In this document: positions 46,181-53,772 of the stretch, piece by piece | How positions within the stretch are numbered: position 1 is the first letter of the stretch | Layout: each line of letters opens with the position of its first letter | DNA from: Heyndrickxia vini | GTDB taxonomy: Bacteria > Bacillota > Bacilli > Bacillales > Bacillaceae_C | Assembly: GCF_016772275.1 (NCBI RefSeq) | Contig: NZ_CP065425.1 | Coordinates: 1,704,653-1,768,652 of the forward strand | DNA: 64,000 nt | Direction: 5' to 3' | Notes under the pieces: generated by a model | The model's database searches: none | What the model saw: the letters and a program-made list of their open reading frames with translations, nothing else | Told to the model about the DNA's origin: nothing | Made by a program: the position numbers and the translations under genes

Positions 46181-46197
46181 TATTTGTAGTAAAATAG

Positions 46198-46240
46198 GGA
46201 GGAATTAGCGATAATAAGCTAATCCTCTTTCTTATTATTA
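46198..46240 (+). terminator. Terminator of thiolase-scoAB
   Basis: GAGGAATTAGC and GCTAATCCTC pair with one bulged base, followed by TTTCTTATTATT. The T-run is imperfect, so some read-through into yqkE is possible. Confidence 0.6.
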
Positions 46241-46256
46241 TAAAGGAGTATTTCTA

Positions 46257-46508
46257 ATGGCTAAGAAAAATACTAAACAACCCAAAACGAAGAAAACAGA
46301 TGATCATTTGACATTGCAAGATACATTAAATCAAGATATTCTCTTAAAATTAAAGCAAGCACAACAACAATTAAAAGATGAAGAAGAAACTAAAAAGCTT
46401 AAGGAAGCGGAACGAAAACGTGAGGAGCGAAGACAAAAGGAAAAAAATAAATCATTTGAAGAATTATTAAATGAAAGTTCAATGGATTGGAAGAAATATA
46501 AACAATAA
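46257..46508 (+). CDS. yqkE: YqkE (DUF3886) small coiled-coil protein
   Basis: An 83-residue, very charged protein. An N-terminal Lys-rich tail is followed by a heptad-like helix rich in Gln, Glu, Lys and Arg (about residues 25-68), and the family ending S-F-E-E-L-L-N-E-S-S-M-D-W-K-K. Function unknown. In B. subtilis it lies directly beside yqkF; here the 8-kb matrix island separates them. AAAGGAG precedes the ATG. Confidence 0.85.
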   Translation: MAKKNTKQPKTKKTDDHLTLQDTLNQDILLKLKQAQQQLKDEEETKKLKEAERKREERRQKEKNKSFEELLNESSMDWKKYKQ

Positions 46509-46540
46509 TAGGGTGCAAAAAGCTGCACACTATTATTGTT
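46501..46540. terminator. Bidirectional terminator between yqkE and the sortase gene
   Basis: AACAATAATAGGGTGCA and TGCACACTATTATTGTT pair over 17 bp with one mismatch and close both convergent units. It marks the left border of the matrix island. Confidence 0.8.
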
Positions 46541-47129
46541 TTGGAGATAGTTGGACAGGTAATGCCGTAATAATATAGCGATTTGGCGCATCACCGATAT
46601 AAGAAAAGGGATAGCAAGTTGTTACTGTCAACACTTCATTAGGTGCTGTTGATTGAATAACACTGCGATCATCAGCATCAACTATTTTTGTCGCTTTAAT
46701 TTCATAGGAAAATGTCCCATAGGGGAGTTTAATCGTTAAAATGTCTCCTACACGTAGTTCACCCATTTTCCGAAACACTGTATCCCGATGGCCGGATAGA
46801 ACAATTTGGTCATTGTCCATAGGATATGCGGTCCCTTTATAATGTCCTACCCCTTTTTCTAAATCATCTTCATCCGTTCCTTCAACTATTGGTAACTCTG
46901 CACTGATTTGTGGGATGGACAGTATCCCTACAACGTCATTTTGCTTTGGTTTAAAATCAGTTTTTTGTTGGGGTGTTTGCTTTTTTACATCATTTGTTTG
47001 TTTTAATAATTGCTGAGCCTTTTCGATGCTTTTGCTTTGAGCATGTTGTGTTTTGAAAAATTGATACCCACCAATTCCGATAAACAGCAGGCCAAATAAA
47101 ATAATAATGAAAGACAATGGCTTTATCAT
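46533..47129 (-). CDS. srtD: Class D sortase
   Basis: Membrane-anchored cysteine transpeptidase that links sorting-signal proteins to the cell wall. One N-terminal membrane segment (about residues 5-25) is followed by a Gln/Lys-rich linker and the sortase barrel. The triad is visible: His in S-G-H-R-D-T (near 116), Cys in T-T-C-Y-P-F (near 170) and Arg in N-R-Y-I (near 184). Its start overlaps the stop of the sinI-like gene (ATGA). The only protein in the window with a sorting signal is the LPNTG TasA-like protein at 51.1 kb, 4 kb away on the other strand. Confidence 0.92.
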   Translation of the reverse strand: MIKPLSFIIILFGLLFIGIGGYQFFKTQHAQSKSIEKAQQLLKQTNDVKKQTPQQKTDFKPKQNDVVGILSIPQISAELPIVEGTDEDDLEKGVGHYKGTAYPMDNDQIVLSGHRDTVFRKMGELRVGDILTIKLPYGTFSYEIKATKIVDADDRSVIQSTAPNEVLTVTTCYPFSYIGDAPNRYIITALPVQLSPKQ

Positions 47130-47296
47130 CTGTTTTTATATAAATCTTGTAATAACTCCGGATTGGTTGTTTTCATAATTTCAAGGAAATGACGAATTTC
47201 ATTTGGAGTAATTCCCAAATTCCTTGCTTCCTCTAGTAATATTCTCCATTCTTGTTGATCAATCGATTCATTTTTTTCTTTTAGACCCATCCCCAT
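47126..47296 (-). CDS. SinI-like anti-repressor, 56 residues
   Basis: Small protein with the SinI dimerisation helices: W-R-I-L-L-E-E-A-R-N-L-G-I-T-P-N-E-I-R, followed by F-L. This matches the 'DQEW...EA...G(I/L)...EEIR.FL' pattern of SinI, which binds SinR and blocks DNA binding. The ribosome site AGGGGGAT overlaps the end of the sinR-like gene, and the stop overlaps the sortase start, so all three are translated as a unit. Here the anti-repressor lies after its repressor, the reverse of the classical sinI-sinR order. Confidence 0.8.
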   Translation of the reverse strand: MGMGLKEKNESIDQQEWRILLEEARNLGITPNEIRHFLEIMKTTNPELLQDLYKNR

Positions 47297-47308
47297 TTTC
47301 TGATCCCC

Positions 47309-47653
47309 CTAGTCTTTTTTCGTTTCTTTCCAATGTTTAAAGATGAAAAATTCCTGAAGTGTTTGAAAATCCTCTTTATTTAATCCGTTATTTATCGCAT
47401 GATTCAACAGCTTCCGCCATTCCTCATCAATATGATTCCCTTCACTTTCATTCTCTATATTTTCATGAAGAAGAAATTCTATTGTTGTATCAAGTGGTTT
47501 AGCGATCTTGCCAAGGAACTCGAGTGAAGGATTATTTCGCAAATCCCGTTCGATATAGCTTAAATAGGATTTTGAAATTCCAGCAAGTGCCGCTAACTGT
47601 GTAATGGAAAATCCCTTTTCAATCCGCAATTTCTTTATTCGTTCACCAATCAT
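47309..47653 (-). CDS. SinR-like repressor (second copy)
   Basis: A 114-residue repressor. The N-terminal HTH_3 domain (M-I-G-E-R-I-K-K-L-R, then S-I-T-Q-L-A-A-L-A-G-I-S-K-S-Y-L-S-Y-I-E-R) is close to SinR. The C-terminal helices (E-E-W-R-K-L-L-N-H-A-I-N-N-G-L-N-K-E-D-F) have the SinI/SinR dimer pattern. It differs from the sinR at 54.2 kb, which is nearer to the B. subtilis protein. It is divergent from the tasA-like genes, and GTTCTTT motifs lie between them, so it probably controls both directions. GAGGAG precedes the ATG. Confidence 0.85.
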   Translation of the reverse strand: MIGERIKKLRIEKGFSITQLAALAGISKSYLSYIERDLRNNPSLEFLGKIAKPLDTTIEFLLHENIENESEGNHIDEEWRKLLNHAINNGLNKEDFQTLQEFFIFKHWKETKKD

Positions 47654-47726
47654 CTCTCTCTCCTCAAATCGTCATGGAATTAAACAGTAATATGATTCTC
47701 TTTTTGTTCATTATAAAAAACATTAC

Positions 47727-47871
47727 GTTCTTTATAAAGTTGTAAAATAGTACGCAAGACAGAGAATAAAAGAGAAAACAAATGAAAAGTGTTCTTTATA
47801 CCGAAAAATAGGTGAATTTTATGATTTTTATAAATAGTTAGAATGTCCTACACTTATATTAAGTGTTCTTA
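47727..47871. promoter_or_regulatory. SinR-type operator motifs and promoter block before tasA1
   Basis: GTTCTTT occurs at 47727-47733 and 47791-47797 and GTTCTTA at 47865-47871; the SinR consensus half-site is GTTCTYT. A promoter-like block GAATGTCCTACACT at 47841-47854 is repeated almost exactly before tasA2. The 297-bp spacer serves the divergent sinR-like and tasA1 genes. Confidence 0.55.
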
Positions 47872-47950
47872 ATTAGAAACAAACTTGAATTTGCAAGTGA
47901 TCACTAGAAACGATTAAGAACTCAACTATGAGAAGGGGAGGTACTTTTTG

Positions 47951-48511
47951 ATGAGTATTAAAAAGAAGTTAGGAATGGGGATGGCTACAGCTGCACTTGG
48001 TTTATCATTAATAGGTGGCGGGACATATGCTTATTTTAGTGATACCACTGAGGCAAAGGGAAGTTTTACAAATGGTACACTGGATTTAGGAATAAATAAA
48101 ACAACGATTGTGGATATTAAAAATTTAAAGCCAGGAGATTATATGTTTAGGGATTTCCAGTTATCTAATGATGGATCTCTTGATATGAAACAAGTCTTAT
48201 TAAATTCCTCCTATGAGGTTACTGATGTAAACGGAGATAATGGCACGGAAGACTTTGGAGATCATATAATGGTCGAGTACCTTTATAAAGTAGAAGGAAA
48301 AGAAAATGTAGTTTTTAGAAAAACATTATCAGAATTAAACAATAACCCTATAGAAGTTTTGAAGAATGTTCCTGCAGGGAAAAAACAAATCAAATTTACC
48401 GTTCAATTTAAGTTTATTGATAATGAAAAGGACCAAAATATATTCCAAGGTGATTCATTGAAACTGAAATGGAATTTTGAAGCGAAACAAAAGGATGGAG
48501 AATCTAAATAA
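47951..48511 (+). CDS. TasA/CalY-family SipW-dependent matrix protein, copy 1
   Basis: A 186-residue secreted protein. It has a signal peptide with the lysine N-region and the SipW-type cleavage context T-Y-A-Y-F-S-D-T, as in TasA and camelysin. The mature part has the N-L-K-P-G-D-Y-M-F-R-D-F strand and the final Q-G-D-S-L-K-L-K-W-N-F strand of the family. TasA forms amyloid-like fibres in biofilms, while camelysin (M73) was described as a protease; no metal motif is evident here. ATG 47951 follows AGAAGGGGAGG. It has its own terminator. Confidence 0.87.
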   Translation: MSIKKKLGMGMATAALGLSLIGGGTYAYFSDTTEAKGSFTNGTLDLGINKTTIVDIKNLKPGDYMFRDFQLSNDGSLDMKQVLLNSSYEVTDVNGDNGTEDFGDHIMVEYLYKVEGKENVVFRKTLSELNNNPIEVLKNVPAGKKQIKFTVQFKFIDNEKDQNIFQGDSLKLKWNFEAKQKDGESK

Positions 48512-48515
48512 AACA

Positions 48516-48547
48516 AAAGGTGTAAAAGCTTAGCTTTTACGCCTTTT
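48516..48547 (+). terminator. Terminator of tasA1
   Basis: AAAAGGTGTAAAAGC and GCTTTTACGCCTTTTT pair around TTA, with one G-T. Confidence 0.85.
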
Positions 48548-48551
48548 TGTT

Positions 48552-48746
48552 GTTCTTTATAAAAAAGTAATTTTATAAAGAAATACAAAAAAGTAAGGAA
48601 ACAAGAGGTAAAACGTGATAAAGAACAAAAAACGTTCGTTTTAAAGAAAATATGATGATTTTCACGATTTTTCAAACTAATCTAAATGTCCTATACTCAA
48701 AATAGTTATTCGTTAAAACGAACAAAAGAGAACGTTTATGAGGAAC
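48552..48746. promoter_or_regulatory. SinR-type operator motifs and promoter block before tasA2
   Basis: GTTCTTT (48552-48558), AAAGAAC (48620-48626) and AGAGAAC (48727-48733) are SinR-like half-sites in both orientations. The block AAATGTCCTATACT (48684-48697) resembles the one before tasA1 and contains a -10-like TATACT. The 314-bp gap between the two tasA genes holds nothing else that I recognise. Confidence 0.55.
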
Positions 48747-48825
48747 AAAAAAGTTTGCAACTCCTTATGTTCATCATAAGGGTTCAAAATAAAAAATTTT
48801 TAAGGGAAAAAGAGGAGGAAACAAA

Positions 48826-49419
48826 ATGAGTCTTAAAAAGAAACTAGGTATGGGCGTAGCATCAGCTGCACTAGGATTAGCACTAATCGGGGGAGGTACA
48901 TACGCGTATTTCAGTGATACAGCAGAAGCAACAGGCAACTTTGCAGCTGGAACATTGCAATTAAGTACAAATCCAACAGAAATTATTAATGTAACAAATA
49001 TTAAACCAGGCGATACAATGCTTCGTTCTTTTGATTTAAATAATGATGGTTCATTGGATATTGCGAAGATTCTTTTGAAAACTAGTTACACAGTTACTGA
49101 TGCAAAAGGCGGTAATACTGAAGATTTCGGTAAACATATTCGCGTAAATTTCCTATATAACGGAGATAAGGTCGATGATGTCATTTGGAATACTACATTA
49201 GACAAATTACAATCCTTGTCTCCAGATGTTATTGCAGGAAATATCTTCTCTCCATGGTTAGGTGAAAGAGGAGGTAAACTAGCTGCAGGAACTCATGATA
49301 AACTTTGGGTTCAATTTGAATTTGTAGACAATAAAGAAGATCAAAATCAATTCCAAGGCGATTCCCTACAACTTAAATGGACATTTGAAGGTAAACAAGG
49401 TGCTGGGGTAGCAAAATAA
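48826..49419 (+). CDS. tasA: TasA/CalY-family SipW-dependent matrix protein, copy 2
   Basis: A 197-residue homologue of copy 1, with the same signal peptide pattern (L-I-G-G-G-T-Y-A-Y-F-S-D-T) and the N-I-K-P-G-D-T-M-L-R-S-F strand. It differs mainly by a longer loop near residues 130-150 (S-P-W-L-G-E-R-G-G-K). The mature protein should form the fibre together with, or instead of, copy 1. A very good GAGGAGG site suggests high expression. It is separated from tapA by a hairpin without a full T-run, so tapA-sipW may be reached by read-through. Confidence 0.88.
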   Translation: MSLKKKLGMGVASAALGLALIGGGTYAYFSDTAEATGNFAAGTLQLSTNPTEIINVTNIKPGDTMLRSFDLNNDGSLDIAKILLKTSYTVTDAKGGNTEDFGKHIRVNFLYNGDKVDDVIWNTTLDKLQSLSPDVIAGNIFSPWLGERGGKLAAGTHDKLWVQFEFVDNKEDQNQFQGDSLQLKWTFEGKQGAGVAK

Positions 49420-49434
49420 TAAATAATTTTATGA

Positions 49435-49462
49435 GGAGGGTAGACTCATTCTACCTTCCTTA
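49435..49462 (+). terminator. Hairpin between tasA2 and tapA (attenuator-like)
   Basis: GGAGGGTAGA and TCTACCTTCC pair with one G-T around CTCAT, but only TT follows. A weak terminator here would give more tasA than tapA-sipW transcript. Confidence 0.55.
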
Positions 49463-49584
49463 ATCGATTAATATAAATGAATATCGATTTGTTTTTTTTA
49501 ACGAATCGAACGTATACATATTTATGTAGGGTTGGTTAAAAAAAATAAAAAATATTCCATAAACACTTGGAAGGGGGAGTAACT

Positions 49585-50439
49585 ATTAGAAACTCACGTC
49601 TTCGTAAGTTTAAAGGTAAAAATAGAAAAATAACTAATATAGTGAAAATCGTAGCTATTTGGTACATCGCCATATTTACCTGTTCCTATCTAACTTCAAA
49701 CACCGGAGCCTATTTCAATGATGAAGATCATGTAAACGGTACAATCACAGCAGGTACATGGGAAGTTGAAGAACCTGATGATGGAAAATGGGATAAAAGT
49801 TCACTCAAATTTACTAATAATGATCAAAAAATCGCAAGTTGTGTTAAAACTACAATTACTACAACTATAAAGAACACTGGAAAAGAGATGAAGGGTACTT
49901 CAACGTTTGAAGTGTACTACGCAGAAAATGGAAATCCGAAAAAGGGATCGAAGATTGGTGAAGGTTCAATCGGTAAAATGGCCTCAGAAGAATCGAGTGA
50001 TCTTTCATTTGATGTAAGTAAACCTGGGAATTATAAATTTAAGGCATTACAAAGAACAGGTCACCCAGGTAAGGGTGAATTATGGAGTGAAACAATTACT
50101 ATCACATGTAATGAAGTGAAAACTTCAGACCCTGTAAATAATGATGATGATAAATCAAAATCAGATGAAACACTGAAAGACGATCAGAAAAATGAAACAA
50201 CAAAACCTGATGATAAAAACGGAAATGATGAAACCAAGAAAGACAATCAAGATAAAAAAGAAGATTCCGATGATGATGCAAATAAAGATAAAAATGAAAA
50301 ACAGGATCCTAAAGATTCAACAGAAAATACAGACCAAAAACAAGATCCAAATAAAAAAGATCAAACGACAACTACGGAACCAAAAGAACCGGAACCGAAA
50401 GATGGGGAATCAAATACAAAAACGGATGGTGACAAGTAA
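49585..50439 (+). CDS. tapA: TapA-like amyloid fibre assembly/anchoring protein
   Basis: Secreted partner that nucleates and anchors TasA fibres. The N-terminus is basic (R-N-S-R-L-R-K-F-K), followed by one membrane/signal segment and a SipW-type context (S-N-T-G-A-Y-F-N-D). The mature part has W-D-K-S-S-L-K-F and a Cys pair, as in TapA. The C-terminal 100 residues are a low-complexity tail of Asp, Lys, Glu, Asn and Thr. Start problem: after the ribosome site GGGGGAG (49573-49579) no ATG, GTG or TTG occurs for 18 codons; ATT at 49585 has correct spacing and gives the expected N-terminus. TTG 49567 lies before the site. The stop overlaps the sipW start. Confidence 0.82.
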   Translation: MRNSRLRKFKGKNRKITNIVKIVAIWYIAIFTCSYLTSNTGAYFNDEDHVNGTITAGTWEVEEPDDGKWDKSSLKFTNNDQKIASCVKTTITTTIKNTGKEMKGTSTFEVYYAENGNPKKGSKIGEGSIGKMASEESSDLSFDVSKPGNYKFKALQRTGHPGKGELWSETITITCNEVKTSDPVNNDDDKSKSDETLKDDQKNETTKPDDKNGNDETKKDNQDKKEDSDDDANKDKNEKQDPKDSTENTDQKQDPNKKDQTTTTEPKEPEPKDGESNTKTDGDK

Positions 50440-51017
50440 TGAAAACAAAAAAAATCACAAAATGGATTAGTTCAATTATCACAACAATCTTATTTCTAGT
50501 CTTAGTTTTTATGCTATTCGTTGTGATATCCTCTAAAGCATCGGGCGGTGAACCACAATTTTTAGGTTATCAGTTAAAGACAGTATTATCTGGATCAATG
50601 GAACCGGGCATCAAAACCGGATCAATTATCGCCGTAAAACCTGCAGAAGATAAAACACATTTTAAAAAAGGCGATGTCATTACATTTAAAGCAGATGAAA
50701 AAACAATAGTGACTCATCGAATTATCGAAGTAAATGAAAATGGCAAAGACGTAATATATAGAACAAAAGGCGATAATAATAAAACGGCAGATATGGAACC
50801 GGTCCTGTCGCAAAATATATTAGCTAAATATACTGGATTTACCTTACCGTACGTAGGCTATTTCATTAATTTTTCACAATCAAAAAATGGAAGTGCCTTG
50901 CTGCTCATCCTACCGGGATTATTATTGCTCGGCTATTCAATTATTTCTATTTGGAGAGCGATTGCCCAAATTGATGACAAAAAGACTCCTCCGGAAAACA
51001 TTGAAAAATCAGCATAA
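50439..51017 (+). CDS. sipW: Signal peptidase I of the SipW (ER) type
   Basis: Removes the signal peptides of TasA- and TapA-type proteins. It has an N-terminal membrane segment, the catalytic Ser in V-L-S-G-S-M-E-P-G, and His in T-H-R-I-I-E-V in place of the usual bacterial Lys, which defines the ER-type group. The G-D-N-N-K-T-A-D box follows. A second membrane segment lies near the C-terminus (about 150-172). Start and tapA stop overlap (TAATG). A perfect hairpin lies downstream. Function follows from family and neighbours. Confidence 0.93.
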   Translation: MKTKKITKWISSIITTILFLVLVFMLFVVISSKASGGEPQFLGYQLKTVLSGSMEPGIKTGSIIAVKPAEDKTHFKKGDVITFKADEKTIVTHRIIEVNENGKDVIYRTKGDNNKTADMEPVLSQNILAKYTGFTLPYVGYFINFSQSKNGSALLLILPGLLLLGYSIISIWRAIAQIDDKKTPPENIEKSA

Positions 51018-51021
51018 TCGA

Positions 51022-51055
51022 TTAGACGGGAGGTTCCCGTCTAATACATTTTTTT
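51022..51055 (+). terminator. Hairpin after sipW
   Basis: TTAGACGGGA and TCCCGTCTAA pair perfectly around GGT, and a T8 run begins six bases later. It is a likely partial terminator before the LPNTG gene. Confidence 0.7.
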
Positions 51056-51073
51056 TACGAGGGTGGAGAGTGA

Positions 51074-51682
51074 ATGAAAAAAATTCGAAAATGGGTCCCT
51101 CTAGTTTTATTGGTTTTTCTGCTAATGCCGTTCAGTCAAATTGCGGCAGCAACAACCGATGATGAAATTAATATTGAAACATCCCCGCATAAAATCTTAT
51201 TTGATGTCGATAATATGAAACCAGGTGATTGGGCTGTAAGGGAATATACTATTCTTAATAATGGAAAACAAGATTTTGAATACACAGCCTCTGCTCATTT
51301 TAAGTCGGGGTCAAAAAAATTGTTTAAACAGTTGAAAATTGAAATATCTGATAAACATAGCGTATTATATAGTGGGAAACTTACCGATTTTGATGGCTTT
51401 GATTACCGAAAATTGGCCAAATCAGATAAAGAAACTCTTACCTTCAAAGTAGATTTTCCTGCAGAACTAGGAAATGAATATCAAGGATTAACGAGTAAAT
51501 TTACAATTAAGCTCTATGTTAGAGGTACATTAGGCGGACTGTTACCAGCTGATGGAGGAGTATTGCCGAATACAGGAAGTAATATATTTAACCTTATCAT
51601 TGGAGGCATGGTTTTGGTTATAGGCGGTGCGACACTGTATCTGTACCAACGAAAAAAATCCATCGATTTAAAAAAGATATAA
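51074..51682 (+). CDS. LPXTG-anchored TasA-like surface protein
   Basis: A 202-residue protein with a normal signal peptide (K-K-I-R-K-W, hydrophobic core, then A-A-A-T). Its middle domain has the family-like strand N-M-K-P-G-D-W-A-V-R-E-Y, comparable to N-I-K-P-G-D-T-M-L-R in TasA. The C-terminus is a complete sorting signal: L-P-N-T-G at about residue 168, a hydrophobic span, and the basic tail Q-R-K-K-S. It should be linked covalently to peptidoglycan by a sortase, most simply the class D sortase 4 kb away. It may be the wall receptor for the TasA fibre; this is inference. It follows sipW by 57 bp. Confidence 0.82.
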   Translation: MKKIRKWVPLVLLVFLLMPFSQIAAATTDDEINIETSPHKILFDVDNMKPGDWAVREYTILNNGKQDFEYTASAHFKSGSKKLFKQLKIEISDKHSVLYSGKLTDFDGFDYRKLAKSDKETLTFKVDFPAELGNEYQGLTSKFTIKLYVRGTLGGLLPADGGVLPNTGSNIFNLIIGGMVLVIGGATLYLYQRKKSIDLKKI

Positions 51683-51688
51683 TAAGAT

Positions 51689-51718
51689 GCGTATTCATTG
51701 AATACGCTATTTTTATAA
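51689..51718 (+). terminator. Terminator after the LPNTG gene
   Basis: GCGTATTC and GAATACGC pair around ATT, followed by TATTTTTA. Confidence 0.75.
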
Positions 51719-51747
51719 ATTGTATTTAAGAAAAAGAGGGAACTTAG

Positions 51748-52365
51748 ATGAAGCAAATCATAACGTTAGTGATAACAATTTCCATAATCATATTTGCCTA
51801 TACACAAAAAGAAGGAATGCTTCATCTGATTGAATCAGGGGAGAGCATGGCCATAATCATTAGCCTGCTTTTTGTAGCTTTGCTTGTTTTTTTTCCTGTT
51901 ATGCCGTTTGCACTTGTTGCAGGGATAATAGGTTCTGTATTTGGTGTTTGGTTGGGAGCCATCATTTCTTTATGCGGCAGTGTTTTCGGATCAATGATTA
52001 TGTTCTTTATGGCAAGATACGGATTCCAGCAATGGGTACAAAAAGTACTTGATAAATATCCGAAGGCGAGAGAATATGAAAGTATTTTTCAAAAAAATGC
52101 ATTTCTCGGCATTCTGCTTTTACGTTTGGCTCCAATAATACCGGCACCATTACTGAATGTACTTTGTGGTGTCAGTGTGATTAGGTGGCCAATTTTCTTT
52201 ATAGCCACCTTAATAGGAAAGTTTCCCGCAATTATTATTTTTACGTTTGCGGGTAGTTTATTTGCTAATAATAAGTTACTGTCAATCGCAATTTACGGGG
52301 CTTATTTTGTCATCATTACAGTCATCGCAACTATTCATATCCAAAAAAGAAAAATACAAGTGTAA
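51748..52365 (+). CDS. TVP38/TMEM64 (VTT domain) membrane protein
   Basis: A 205-residue protein with about six membrane segments and the VTT/DedA-like core: F-P-V-M-P-F-A-L-V-A-G near residue 51, G-S-V-F-G-S-M, and L-L-R-L-A-P-I-I-P-A-P-L-L-N near 130. Relatives act in lipid or small-molecule handling across membranes; no substrate can be stated. AGAGGGA precedes the ATG. The next gene begins 13 bp after its stop, so the two formed an operon before the IS256-family insertion. Confidence 0.85.
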   Translation: MKQIITLVITISIIIFAYTQKEGMLHLIESGESMAIIISLLFVALLVFFPVMPFALVAGIIGSVFGVWLGAIISLCGSVFGSMIMFFMARYGFQQWVQKVLDKYPKAREYESIFQKNAFLGILLLRLAPIIPAPLLNVLCGVSVIRWPIFFIATLIGKFPAIIIFTFAGSLFANNKLLSIAIYGAYFVIITVIATIHIQKRKIQV

Positions 52366-52485
52366 ATGGGGAGGTTCTATGATTGTTGCCAGTCAAGTCC
52401 TTAATATTGTGTAAAATCCTATACAATGTTTTCAACCTGTTATGATATTTGGGGTTAATCCTTCCCCTTTACATTTTTTGAGCGA

Positions 52486-52586
52486 AACTTCCATGCGTCT
52501 TTTACTCCATATCCAGTCAAGGGTGTCAAAGGTGGTTTTCCTTTGATAGCCTTGACTGGATATGGAATAATCCAAGAATGGAAGTT
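52486..52586. repeat. Long nested hairpin inside the IS256-family element
   Basis: AACTTCCAT (52486-52494) pairs with ATGGAAGTT (52578-52586); inside this, 17 bases at 52506-52522 pair perfectly with 52550-52566; inside again, TCAAAGG pairs with CCTTTGA around the apex. A 101-nt cruciform or RNA hairpin lies 20 bp beyond the transposase stop. It may end transcription or shield the IS from outside transcripts. Confidence 0.75.
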
Positions 52587-52606
52587 ACCTTAAAAATGAA
52601 ACATAG

Positions 52607-53772
52607 CTATCTCTTAATAGATTTTTGTTTTGAATATACGGTCTCTTGATAATGCATTAAAACAGCTCCAACTAAACGAAAAGCAGACTGTGTATTTGGA
52701 AAGATACGGATAACTCTTTCTCTTCGACGTACTTCTTGGTTTAAACGTTCAAGAGAATTTGTACTACGAATGTGGCATCGTATATCTTCCGGGTACTCCA
52801 TGTATTGAATGGTATCTTCGAACCCTTCATCTAAAATAGAGAGTGCCTGTTTATACTTAGAATTTTCACCAAACTGATCCATCAGCTCCTCTTTACATTT
52901 CCGGGTGTCTTCGATAGTGACCGCTTCAAAAATACGCTTTATCATCATTCGAATATCGGCGGAGTCTTTTTAGGTAGTCTTTCAATGATATTTCGTTTAA
53001 AATGTACGTTACACCTTTGCCAGCTAGTTCCAATGAATTCTCGTTGAATGGCTTTTTGTAGTCCTTGATGAGCATCTGAAATCACTAACTTTGGAGATTG
53101 AAGACCTCGTGATTTAAGTTGTTTAAAAAAATGGCTCCAACTCTCAAAACTTTCAGCGTGATCTACACTTAGACCAAGTATTTCACGCTTTTTGTGATCC
53201 GTAATAGCTGTGGCAATATAAACAGCTTTAGAGACTACACGGTTATGTTCTCTAACTTTTATATACATTGCATCCAAAAAAACAAATGGATAGTATGTTA
53301 TATTTAAAGGCCGTTTGGCCCAATCATTGACGATAGGATCAAGCTTCTGAGTAAGGGAAGAAACGAATGACTTCGAGATATTTTCGCCACAAAGTTGTTC
53401 TACTATGTGCGTAACCTTACGGGTAGAAACCCCATTGATAACCATCTCCAGCATAGAGAGAACTAAAGCCTGGTCGCACCGAGAATATTTTTCAAAAACG
53501 GAAGATGAAAACTCCCCATTTCGAGTTCTAGGCACTCTTAGTTTTATTTTACCGATACTCATGGTTAGTTCTCTTTCATAGTAGCCATTGCGGTAATCTA
53601 GACGTTCAGGAGAGCGTTCATAAGCGTCCGCATGTAAATAATCATCTCTTTCCTTTTCCATGTACTCATTTAAAACTAAAACAATCGCTGATTTAATAAC
53701 TGCGTCAATATTGGAATTCAAAACAGATTCTTTTAAAAGATCCATATCTAGGTTAAACTGTAATTGGGTCAT
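52607..53772 (-). pseudogene. IS256-family transposase, frameshifted
   Basis: The first 275 codons (from 53772) carry the N-terminal domain and the first two catalytic Asp (F-L-D-A-M-Y and I-S-D-A-H-Q-G). The product then goes out of frame at L-P-K-K. At 52977-52981 the plus strand has five T where six would restore K-K-D-S-A-D-I-R-M-M-I-K-R, which is in the next frame (52607-52948) and contains the third catalytic region (E-R-L-N-Q-E-V-R-R-R). A one-base deletion in an A-tract is the simplest cause. The element can only move if another copy supplies transposase, or if slippage on the A-tract restores the frame. Confidence 0.85.

Noticed and set aside
50192-50470. 92-residue Lys-rich protein in another frame of tapA
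   Set aside because: It is a shadow of the low-complexity Asp/Lys tail of TapA and has no ribosome site.
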